Source: an uncultured Prevotellaceae bacterium
GTDB taxonomy: Bacteria > Bacteroidota > Bacteroidia > Bacteroidales > Bacteroidaceae
Assembly: GCA_946415695.1 (NCBI GenBank)
Contig: CAMKTM010000079.1
Location: forward strand, 1-10,209
Length of the DNA stretch: 10,209 nt
Reading direction: 5' to 3'
Shown here: piece after piece, positions 1 through 6,426 of the stretch
Position numbering within the stretch: the stretch's first letter is position 1
How the letters are laid out: every line of letters begins with the position of its first letter
The notes under the pieces: generated by a model
Database searches by the model: none
Told to the model about the DNA's origin: nothing
The model's input: the letters and a program-made list of their open reading frames with translations, nothing else
Translations under genes and position numbers: made by a program

Positions 1-1
1 A

Positions 2-838
2 GGCCAAGGCTGGGATTATGTCATACATGCTGCCGGAGCCACGAAGTGCCTGCACCGCGAGGATTTCTTCCGCACCAATACCGAAGGCACAAAGAACCTC
101 ATCGATGCCCTGCGCTCGGCCGACATGGTGCCCCGCCGCTTCGTGTTCCTTAGCAGCCTCAGCATCTTCGGAGCCATTCGCGAGAAGCCCGTCCGAAAAC
201 CTTCTGCCGATAATCCTTGGGTCTATTCCCCTATTCTTCTCTCCGACGTGCCGAAGCCGAACACAGCCTATGGGGAGAGCAAGCTGGCTGCCGAGCAGTA
301 TCTTGTGGCGCAGAAGGACTTTCCTTATACCATCCTGCGCCCGACGGGAGTCTATGGCCCTCGAGAGCGCGATTATTTCCTCATGGCACAAAGCATCAAG
401 CAGCACATCGACATTGCCGCAGGCTTCTCGCCCCAAGAGATTACCTTCGTCTATGTTCTCGATGTGGTACAAGCGGTCTTCAAGAGCATGGAAGCACCTG
501 GAGCCGAAGGCAAAGCGTATTTCCTCAGCGACGGCCAGGTCTATAACAGCCGCCGCTATAGTGACCTCGTCCAGCAGCATCTCGGGCATCCCTGGGTGCT
601 GCACCTCAAACTGCCTCTCGCTCTCTTGCGGGCGGTTTGTTGGGTTAGCGGGAAGATTAGCCGACTGACGGGCAAGATGAATGCGCTGAACGACGACAAG
701 TACAACATCCTGTCGCAACGCAACTGGCAATGCGAGACGCAACCCGCAGTCCGCGACTTCGGCTATGCCCCGAGGTGGAGCCTCGAACAAGGCGTGGAAG
801 CCAGCATCAACTGGTATCGCAAAGAAGGCTGGCTATAA
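2..838 (+). CDS. NAD(P)-dependent epimerase/dehydratase family protein (extended SDR), 5' truncated
   Basis: The frame is open from base 2 to the TAA at 836-838 and gives 278 residues, so the true start and the Gly-rich nucleotide-binding loop lie upstream of the window. The visible part begins with DYVIHAAGATK, the typical extended-SDR strand and turn, followed by NTEGTKNLIDAL. The serine region FLSSLSIFG is at about residues 49-57. The catalytic Tyr-x3-Lys is in AYGESKLAAE (Tyr about 90, Lys about 94). The motif LRPTGVYGPRERD follows, and the C-terminus ends in a WSLEQGVEASINWY helix as in nucleotide-sugar epimerases. The family acts on sugar-nucleotide or sterol-like substrates; the substrate cannot be told here. 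The first internal ATG (base 125) is not the start, because SDR sequence continues upstream of it. The gene converges on the phosphate transporter with 20 bp between the stops. Confidence 0.9.
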   Translation, partial: GQGWDYVIHAAGATKCLHREDFFRTNTEGTKNLIDALRSADMVPRRFVFLSSLSIFGAIREKPVRKPSADNPWVYSPILLSDVPKPNTAYGESKLAAEQYLVAQKDFPYTILRPTGVYGPRERDYFLMAQSIKQHIDIAAGFSPQEITFVYVLDVVQAVFKSMEAPGAEGKAYFLSDGQVYNSRRYSDLVQQHLGHPWVLHLKLPLALLRAVCWVSGKISRLTGKMNALNDDKYNILSQRNWQCETQPAVRDFGYAPRWSLEQGVEASINWYRKEGWL

Positions 839-858
839 GGTAAAAGCCCTGAGGATGC

Positions 859-2562
859 CTAACGCATTCGGGTTCCCGTGCGAGCCTCAACGACGTTGAC
901 CACATAGTCGCCCAGCTTCTCGCAATTATTGATGAGGTCCATGTAAATGGTGCCGATGGCATAGGTGTACTTGTGGTTGTTGACGTCGATGATATTCTGT
1001 GACTTCAACTGGTCGCGGAAGTTATTGATTTCCGTTTCCGTGTTGTAGCACTTATAGACGTCGAAGTAGTCCTTACGTCCCTTTATCAGTTGGTTCATCT
1101 GTGTCAAGGCCTGGTTCGTCAGATCCATCATCTGATGCAGGTGAGCGTACTGCTCTTCGGTGAAGTGTTCCTTCTTGCCTTGCACCTTCATGTTGATGGT
1201 GTGCGCCATGTTGTAGCACGCATCGCCGATGCTTTCCACTTCTGATATTTCGCGGAGCATGGCACGTATCTTGGCCTTTGTCTCGTCGCTCAAATGTGCG
1301 TCGCTCACCTGGTCGAGATATTCGGCGATGCTGATTTCCATGTTGTCGGCTATTTCCTCGTACTTCTCAATGCGGCTGAAGAGCTTGTTGAACTTGTTCT
1401 GGTCTTTTTCCGTAAGCAGTTCGCACACCATGCCGAACATGCGCTGGATGCGGTCGCTGAAGGAAGCTATCTCCTTGTGCGCCTCGAGGACGGAGAGCTC
1501 GGGAGTCTTCATGATACCTGAAGTGATGAACTGCAGATGGAAATCTTCCTCCTCGCCCACGTTCTTGGGCTTGATAATCCAGCAGACGAGCTTCTCTATC
1601 TGGGGGATGAACCAGATGAGCAACAGGGTGTTGCTGATGTTGAACGCAGAGTGGAACGTGGCAAGCGTCACACTGGCCTTGATGGCGAAAGTCGGGTCGT
1701 CGGTCGGCATTTCGGGGTCGAAGCCTGAGAGATGGCAGACGACCTGGAAGAACGGCTTCATCAGCAGCAGAACCCAGAAGACGCCCACGGCATTGAAGCT
1801 CAGGTGGGCGAAAGCTGCACGCCTGGCCTGCGTGTTGGCCCCCATCGCCACGATGTTCGACGTTATGGTCGTACCGACATTCTCGCCCAACACGAGCATC
1901 ACGCCCTGGTCAATCTGCAGTACGCCCGTAGAGCACAGCATCATGGTGATGGCCATGATGGCTGCCGAGGACTGTACGCAAAGCGTCAGGACTGTACCGA
2001 TGAACAGGAAGAGCAGCGACACCAGGAAGCCGCCTCCCGAGAATTCGGCAAAGAAGGCACTGATGGCTTCCTTCGACGCAGGTTCATCCACCAGCGAGAA
2101 TCCCGTCTCCTTCAGTGTGGTCAGTCCGAGGAACAGGAACGCCACGCCGAAGAGGAAGTCGCCCACGATGCGGCGCTTCTTCATGTAAATCAGGATGATG
2201 CCCAGGAAGAATGCGGGATAGACGAAATCGGAGATGTTGAAGCCCATACCGAGCGACATGATCCACGCCGTCAGCGTCGTGCCGATATTGGCACCCATGA
2301 TGACACTGATGGCCTGGACGAGCGTGAGCAAACCGGCATTGACGAAGGAGACGGTCATCAGCGTCGTGGCTGTGGAACTCTGCACTGCCGCCGTGACGCA
2401 CATACCGGTGAGCATACCTGTGAAGCGGTTTGTCGTCATCGCACCGAGAACATGGCGCAACTGCGGACCTGCCATCTTTTGCAACGCTTCGCTCATCGAC
2501 TTCATGCCGAACATGAGCAGCGCCAAAGAACCCAAAAGCTTAAAAACTACGAGCAAGGACAT
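859..2562 (-). CDS. Na/Pi cotransporter family protein with C-terminal PhoU-like domain
   Basis: This 567-aa inner-membrane protein belongs to the NptA/PNaS family of sodium-phosphate symporters. The membrane half (about residues 1-330) has the two inverted family repeats, each with a QSS motif and a G(A/E)N(I/V)GTT motif: QSST at 61-64 with GANIGTT at 90-96, and QSSA at 197-200 with GENVGTT at 226-232. Residues about 355-560 are helical and charged (EIADNMEISIAEYL, REISEVESIGDACYNMA) and match the PhoU-like domain usual in bacterial members. The length is normal for the family. The ATG at 2560-2562 is supported by an in-frame stop a few codons upstream (2572-2574). There is no clear Shine-Dalgarno. 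A Bacteroidetes-type promoter lies about 160 bp upstream, and the leader between is filled with heptamer repeats. Function is inferred as phosphate uptake or export; other anions cannot be excluded. Confidence 0.93.
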   Translation of the reverse strand: MSLLVVFKLLGSLALLMFGMKSMSEALQKMAGPQLRHVLGAMTTNRFTGMLTGMCVTAAVQSSTATTLMTVSFVNAGLLTLVQAISVIMGANIGTTLTAWIMSLGMGFNISDFVYPAFFLGIILIYMKKRRIVGDFLFGVAFLFLGLTTLKETGFSLVDEPASKEAISAFFAEFSGGGFLVSLLFLFIGTVLTLCVQSSAAIMAITMMLCSTGVLQIDQGVMLVLGENVGTTITSNIVAMGANTQARRAAFAHLSFNAVGVFWVLLLMKPFFQVVCHLSGFDPEMPTDDPTFAIKASVTLATFHSAFNISNTLLLIWFIPQIEKLVCWIIKPKNVGEEEDFHLQFITSGIMKTPELSVLEAHKEIASFSDRIQRMFGMVCELLTEKDQNKFNKLFSRIEKYEEIADNMEISIAEYLDQVSDAHLSDETKAKIRAMLREISEVESIGDACYNMAHTINMKVQGKKEHFTEEQYAHLHQMMDLTNQALTQMNQLIKGRKDYFDVYKCYNTETEINNFRDQLKSQNIIDVNNHKYTYAIGTIYMDLINNCEKLGDYVVNVVEARTGTRMR

Positions 2563-2568
2563 GGTGGT

Positions 2569-2597
2569 GATTTACGATTTGACGATTTACTATTTAC
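2569..2597. repeat. Short heptamer tract (GATTTAC-like, about 4 copies) next to the transporter start
   Basis: On the + strand the tract reads GATTTAC (2569-2575), GATTTGAC (2576-2583), GATTTAC (2584-2590), TATTTAC (2591-2597), then decays into AT-rich sequence. It starts 7 bp upstream of the transporter ATG and lies inside its inferred leader. It differs in sequence from the CATTGAM tract 30 bp further upstream but has the same 7-bp period. Confidence 0.6.
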
Positions 2598-2627
2598 TAT
2601 CTTATTTGCTATTTAGCAATGCTTATT

Positions 2628-2694
2628 CATTGACCATTGAACATTGACCATTAAACATTGAACATTGAACATTGACCATTGAACATTGAACATT
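2628..2694. repeat. Heptamer tandem repeat, nine CATTGAM units plus a partial unit
   Basis: Nine contiguous 7-bp units run from 2628 to 2690 (CATTGAC or CATTGAA, with one CATTAAA at 2649-2655), followed by a partial CATT at 2691-2694. The tract lies between the inferred promoter (2721-2751) and the start of the Na/Pi transporter gene, so it should be transcribed as part of the 5' leader. On the coding strand each unit supplies an ATG (first bases 2630, 2637 and so on to 2693), cycling through all three frames because 7 is not a multiple of 3. Copy-number change by slippage is possible; no variation can be seen in one sequence. Confidence 0.85.
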
Positions 2695-2720
2695 CTTCAC
2701 TATTTTTTCTTTCAACGCTG

Positions 2721-2751
2721 CAAAGTTACGAAAAAGCGGGAGAAATACAAA
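2721..2751 (-). promoter_or_regulatory. Bacteroidetes-type sigma-ABfr promoter for the Na/Pi transporter
   Basis: Read on the minus strand, TAACTTTG (2728-2721) matches the -7 consensus TAnnTTTG. A TTTG (2751-2748) stands 19 nt upstream, the spacing expected of the -33 element. Transcription should start around 2710-2715, giving a leader of about 150 nt that contains both heptamer tracts. Confidence 0.6.
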
Positions 2752-2844
2752 AGGAATAGGCAGATTTTTCTTCTTTCTTGGTGTTCGGCATGGGGAATTA
2801 TGGTTTAGCGGGCGATGGATTTTAGGGCATCGAGTCGACAAAGA

Positions 2845-2941
2845 TTGCAGGGGTCGTTGATTGCATGGTCGTGAACATGCAATTGCATGGTCATGTACTT
2901 GCAATTGCACGTACATGTACAAGCAATCAACGCCCCTGCAA
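2845..2941. repeat. Inverted-repeat element enclosing three 22-bp palindromic units (element A)
   Basis: The outer arms are TTGCAGGGGTCGTTGATTGC (2845-2864) and its complement at 2923-2941, which differ by one inserted base. Inside are three contiguous 22-bp units at 2861-2882, 2883-2904 and 2905-2926. All start TTGCA, end GCAA and are themselves near-palindromic. The junction of units 1 and 2 forms a perfect 14-bp palindrome, CATGCAATTGCATG (2876-2889), and unit 3 contains GTACATGTAC (2911-2920). The element lies in the gene-free stretch between the surface-protein operon and the transporter promoter. It could be a set of dimeric protein-binding sites, a cruciform or RNA hairpin, or a dispersed intergenic repeat. 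No coding potential was recognised. Confidence 0.75.
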
Positions 2942-2970
2942 AGCTGGCTGGGGAACGCAGGTGACGTGCC

Positions 2971-3071
2971 ATAAAAAAACAACGGACCAGCACGGCTCTC
3001 TTGCAGATTGTCTTGCCCGCCGGCTAACGGGGGGAGGCAAATCCGCAAAAGAATCCGTGCAATCCGTTGTT
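2971..3071 (-). terminator. Long imperfect hairpin followed by a T-run, candidate terminator of the redox/surface operon
   Basis: On the minus strand, about 40 nt after the stop of the 602-aa surface protein, an arm AACAACGGATTGCACGG (3071-3055) pairs with CCGTGCTGGTCCGTTGTT (2995-2978). That gives 9 bp plus 6 bp separated by a small asymmetric bulge. Pairing continues inward through TTGCGGATT against AATCTGCAA (one mismatch) and TTGCC against GGCAA, around a GC-rich loop near 3018-3035. The 3' arm runs straight into seven T residues (plus-strand A7 at 2973-2979). That is the form of an intrinsic terminator, but the roughly 94-nt stem-loop is much longer than usual, so a MITE-like or dispersed intergenic repeat is the main alternative. 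Confidence 0.45.
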
Positions 3072-3112
3072 GTATAGGAAACGATGAGCCTGTGCTCTTG
3101 TCTCTCTTTATC

Positions 3113-4921
3113 TTACTTCACCATGACTTTTTTAACGGTGCCGTCGGTCATTCGGATGATGTTGAGGCCGCGGCTCGGGTGCTGCAGCGAGCGTCCGTCG
3201 ATGGTGTAGCGTGCTTCGGGAGCTTCAAAGCCTGCTGTGGGTGCGTTGATGGCTGTGCCTTTCTCCACGATGGGGCTCTGGGCAGCGTTGACGATGGTAC
3301 CGTCGAAGCGGTCGATGAGCAAAGCGACGGCCGTCAGCTTGGACTTGTCCTGTATGAGGGAGTTGCCCGATATGCTGTAAGTTTTAGAGTATTGCTGTGG
3401 TGTGTTGACATTGATAACGGATGAGACGGAGCCGTTGATGCCGGCATCGATGCCCCATCCTGCGACTGCGACGTGGTTGAACTCTAATCCGGTGACGGAG
3501 GAGTTGGCTTTGTACCAGAAGTCCATCTCGCCGCCGCTGCCGCCGTTTCTATAGTAGTTGGCCTGAGCCCAGTTGCTGCCTGTTCCGGTCAGTCCGTCCT
3601 CTACGAGTACATAAGCGATGGCGTACTGGGCTTTCTCGTCGTTGTAGGAGAAGCGGGTGGTCGTGTTGAAGACGACGCTGTTCTGGTCAGCATTCTCCCA
3701 TTCTGCTTTCAGTTCGATGGCAGCGGGTGCTGTCCTGCCGAGTGCAAGTTTCACGTAATAATTCAAGGCGGAGTATGAGGGGTCGATATCATACTGACGG
3801 TCTATGAAGGAACTGGGGAACCCGCCGACGTTCTCATAGATGAAGTTCTTGTAGGCATCTATGGCCATGGGGTCGCCGTTGTGTGCTGCTATCTGTACGA
3901 CTTGGTTGCCGTACGCCTCGTGTATCTTCTCCATTCCGACGATGCCTCTTGGGCACCATCCGCACCATGTGCCGGTGAACTCCTCGATGACGGGGGTCAC
4001 GGGTTGCTTTTCTTTAAGTGTGATGAGGAATCCGTTGGCACTATTGTCGTCGGTGGTATTGGGCGTGCCGTTCACGTGGGTGATGGTGAAAGTCTTATGG
4101 TACTTTCTGGTTTCAGCATCGGGAAGGAAGGGGACGGAGACTGTGACGGAGCTGTTGAAGGAAAGGTCGCCCAGTTTCAGTTCTTGGGGTTCTGTGGTGC
4201 TCCCGCCTTCCGTGGCGATGGTGTAGGTGATGCTATTGACGGGGTCGGTTCCCAAGTTAGTGATTGTCACGGGGACGGAAGCTATTTCTCCCTGAAGGGT
4301 CAGGTTCTGGCCGAAGTCCGACGCGGTTGCATAGGTGGCGGGGATGTCTGCGCCTTCAACAAGTATCTGGAATGCGAGTTTCCCTAAACCGTTTCCATTG
4401 AGGTCTGTCCAGGAAAGTCCTGCAGTTGGATTACCAATCCAAAAGGAATTGGGGGCATCGTTGCCGCCACTACCGATGGAATAGCCGGAGGTGCTCGTCA
4501 CGCAGTATCCGATATAGAATCCGGTGTTGTTTATTTCGAAGGGTGTCCTGAGATTGTAGTCGTTGGCTCCAGCCGACGGAGTTCCCAGGAGGTTTTGCTT
4601 ATAGTCGGCATCGTCTATTTTGTTTGGCAGTTCTTTGGAGATCCAAATCTTCAAGTTGCTGAGCGTCGAAACGAGGTTCTGCCTGAAATAGATACGGACG
4701 GCTTTGACGGTGGCCTGTCCGATTTGAGGATGATTGGCAGGAATGTAGATGCCTGCCATCAGGGTCATTGGCGAACCGGTTCCAACCTCGTTGATTGATT
4801 CGACGTCACCGGAACTGAAATACCCCCACCATATCTGGCCTTCGCCGGGAGTGATAACACGTGCCTGGGCACATACAGCCAGCACAAGGGCGGCTGCCGC
4901 AATAAGTAAATGTTTTTTCAT
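3113..4921 (-). CDS. Omp28-related outer membrane/surface protein with thioredoxin-like domain and T9SS-like C-terminal tail
   Basis: The protein has 602 aa and a Sec signal peptide (MKK, hydrophobic core, AQA at 18-20; the Cys at 17 does not fit a lipobox). Residues about 25-190 form a beta-rich N-terminal domain (AVRIYFRQNL, KIWISKELPN). Residues about 195-300 look like an Ig-like or CARDB-type module (VPVTITNLGTDPVNSITYTI). An Omp28-type thioredoxin fold follows, with EEFTGTWCGWCPRG (Cys320, Cys323) and a cis-Pro loop GGFPSSF (Pro369). The last about 32 residues (RYTIDGRSLQ…GLNIIRMTDG…KKVMVK) resemble a T9SS type A tail, so the mature protein is probably on the cell surface or released. 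The CGWC pair suggests thiol-disulfide chemistry, but no Omp28 activity is established that I can cite. It is the last gene of the five-gene block, 35 bp after the 207-aa gene, and its start has no Shine-Dalgarno. Confidence 0.87.
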   Translation of the reverse strand: MKKHLLIAAAALVLAVCAQARVITPGEGQIWWGYFSSGDVESINEVGTGSPMTLMAGIYIPANHPQIGQATVKAVRIYFRQNLVSTLSNLKIWISKELPNKIDDADYKQNLLGTPSAGANDYNLRTPFEINNTGFYIGYCVTSTSGYSIGSGGNDAPNSFWIGNPTAGLSWTDLNGNGLGKLAFQILVEGADIPATYATASDFGQNLTLQGEIASVPVTITNLGTDPVNSITYTIATEGGSTTEPQELKLGDLSFNSSVTVSVPFLPDAETRKYHKTFTITHVNGTPNTTDDNSANGFLITLKEKQPVTPVIEEFTGTWCGWCPRGIVGMEKIHEAYGNQVVQIAAHNGDPMAIDAYKNFIYENVGGFPSSFIDRQYDIDPSYSALNYYVKLALGRTAPAAIELKAEWENADQNSVVFNTTTRFSYNDEKAQYAIAYVLVEDGLTGTGSNWAQANYYRNGGSGGEMDFWYKANSSVTGLEFNHVAVAGWGIDAGINGSVSSVINVNTPQQYSKTYSISGNSLIQDKSKLTAVALLIDRFDGTIVNAAQSPIVEKGTAINAPTAGFEAPEARYTIDGRSLQHPSRGLNIIRMTDGTVKKVMVK

Positions 4922-4956
4922 AATGAATGAATGATGTTAGTTAATAGAAAAATTAT

Positions 4957-5580
4957 TTATTGTATTGCTACTTTTCGAACTTGCTCTCCGTCCTTTATGA
5001 TATACAGTCCGCCTGCCGACGGGGTTTGCAGGCGACGGCCATGAAGGTCATAGTAAGTGCGGTGGGTTCCTCTGCTTTGGGGAAGCGCCTGAATAGCATC
5101 GACATCGCCATTGGCAAACATGATGTTCACTTGATGCGACTCCAGCCCGATTGTTACTTTGAGTGTGGCCGAAAGGTATCCTTCGCTCTGGATGCCGACT
5201 GCATCGAACTGTACTTGCTCGCTGCCATTCCTCACGGTAAAGCGTTTGGTGACCGACGCCAAGTTGTCGAGAGGCATACATCCATCTCCCATGCACCATT
5301 GCAGGACGTTAGCGTCGAGCGAGTTGTAGGAGATTTGCAAGGTGGCCGATGCGGTGGCCGAAGCGGTGGTCAAGAGTTTCAGTATCAGTCCGTCGTCGGG
5401 ATTCATCGGGTTGTTTGTCTCGCACGACAGGTCGCCGAACAGGTCCTCTTCGGCAGCAATGATGACGGTCGCTCCATCTGCAAGGCTTTGACCTTGGTAT
5501 TGAAACACGAACCCCTGAGCCCAGGAGGCGAGGACGGCCGTCAACGAAAGGATGAGTGTAATGATTTTTTTCATAAGCAT
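4957..5580 (-). CDS. Small secreted protein of unrecognised family with T9SS-like tail
   Basis: I do not recognise a named domain in these 207 aa. A Sec signal peptide (MKKIITLILSLTAVLASWAQ) is followed by a beta-rich mature part of about 140 residues starting GFVFQYQGQSLADGATVII. Cysteines occur at 53, 96 and 101, the last two as WCMGDGC (C-x4-C). The C-terminus (YYDLHGRRLQ…GLYIIKDG…VRKVAIQ, about 176-207) is a T9SS-like tail similar to that of the downstream protein. The ATG at 5578-5580 overlaps the upstream stop by one base (TAATG); a second ATG two codons later (5572-5574) gives MKK and may be the real start. Its place between two Omp28-type genes suggests it is a partner or cargo of that system. 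Confidence 0.8.
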   Translation of the reverse strand: MLMKKIITLILSLTAVLASWAQGFVFQYQGQSLADGATVIIAAEEDLFGDLSCETNNPMNPDDGLILKLLTTASATASATLQISYNSLDANVLQWCMGDGCMPLDNLASVTKRFTVRNGSEQVQFDAVGIQSEGYLSATLKVTIGLESHQVNIMFANGDVDAIQALPQSRGTHRTYYDLHGRRLQTPSAGGLYIIKDGEQVRKVAIQ

Positions 5581-6413
5581 TATGGTTGTTGTTCTACATT
5601 TATCTTTGCAACCTGCTGTACGCCGCTGTCATTATAGACGAAGGCGACGATGCTCAGGTGCTCTCTGTTCCAATTCGGCTCTAATGTTTGCGTCATGGAG
5701 CGCTGTTCGGATTTGGCTTCCTCGATGCTGAAGTCCTCGCCCCACGCACCATTGACGGCTGCGCGGAACACATGGTTGTGGGTGTATTGCTGATTGGGTT
5801 TGCCGTCCGGCATAAGCTGGAGCGTCTGGATGCCGTCTTCGAGAACCCAAACCTGAAGCTTGCCCGTAACCGTTCCATCGGTACCTTTGGCATTGATTTG
5901 AATGGTAATGACACCATCTGCAAGGACAGCCGTACCATCAAGACGCAACGGCGCAGGCTTGGCCAATTCTTCCTTCACGGCAGTAGTCCATTCAGGATAA
6001 TCTATAGGAGCATGTCTGTCGACCAATCCGACAGGCTGGTATTCGAGGTTCCAATGATTGTAGTATTCATCGCCGGTATCTGTCTTCAGCCCAACAGTCC
6101 TGGCATTGCCGGCAAAGGCAAGTGGTCCGCCATGGATACCAACAGCCACCACATCGTCGCCGAACACCTCATGAAGCACATCAATGACATTGGTTGCCTT
6201 CGGACAGTTTGTACATCTTTGGCCAGTGAAGTCCTCAAGCAGCACAACACGCTTGGTGGATTCCTCTGTCTCGTTTCCCGATTCATCGTTTTCTCCTTTC
6301 GGTTCCTCTTTCACCAACGGGTCATATATGCGATCGACCTCCGCTATATGATCACAGGCTGTCAGCATCAGGCAGATGCTGCTTATTATTATATATGTAT
6401 AATGCTTCCACAT
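5580..6413 (-). CDS. Omp28-related lipoprotein with thioredoxin-like CTNC motif
   Basis: The protein has 277 aa and starts at the ATG at 6411-6413. An open frame extends 62 codons further, but that extension lies inside the preceding DUF6029 gene and has no signal sequence. The chosen start gives MWKHYTYIIISSICLMLTAC with a lipobox LTA-Cys20, so a lipid anchor is predicted. An acidic linker follows (about 33-53, KEEPKGENDESGNETEES). The thioredoxin-like domain begins VVLLEDFTGQRCTNCPKA (Cys67, Cys70), with a likely cis-Pro at QPVG (Pro127). A C-terminal beta domain carries THNHVFRAAVNG. It has no T9SS-like tail, unlike the two genes downstream. It sits 13 bp after the barrel gene and shares one base with the next gene. 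Its redox role is inferred from the CxxC motif, not shown. Confidence 0.86.
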   Translation of the reverse strand: MWKHYTYIIISSICLMLTACDHIAEVDRIYDPLVKEEPKGENDESGNETEESTKRVVLLEDFTGQRCTNCPKATNVIDVLHEVFGDDVVAVGIHGGPLAFAGNARTVGLKTDTGDEYYNHWNLEYQPVGLVDRHAPIDYPEWTTAVKEELAKPAPLRLDGTAVLADGVITIQINAKGTDGTVTGKLQVWVLEDGIQTLQLMPDGKPNQQYTHNHVFRAAVNGAWGEDFSIEEAKSEQRSMTQTLEPNWNREHLSIVAFVYNDSGVQQVAKINVEQQP

Positions 6414-6426
6414 CTTTCGTTTTGCA

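Noticed and set aside
839..858. A bidirectional terminator between the epimerase and the Na/Pi transporter
   Set aside because: The 20-bp gap holds no inverted repeat or T-run on either strand.
1732..2616. A 294-codon open frame on the + strand opposite the Na/Pi transporter gene (and another at 1229-2188)
   Set aside because: The translations are low-complexity, rich in His, Gln, Glu and Arg or in Ser, and lack any domain. They mirror a well-supported gene on the other strand, so they are antisense shadows.
2861..2926. CRISPR array
   Set aside because: The 22-bp units are directly abutting, have no spacers between them and are palindromic throughout, and no cas gene is nearby.
2623..3048. 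A 141-codon minus-strand frame across the intergenic stretch
   Set aside because: It is made of the heptamer repeat (QCSMVN-type periodic peptide) and palindromic repeats and has no domain or signal, so it is repeat-derived open sequence.
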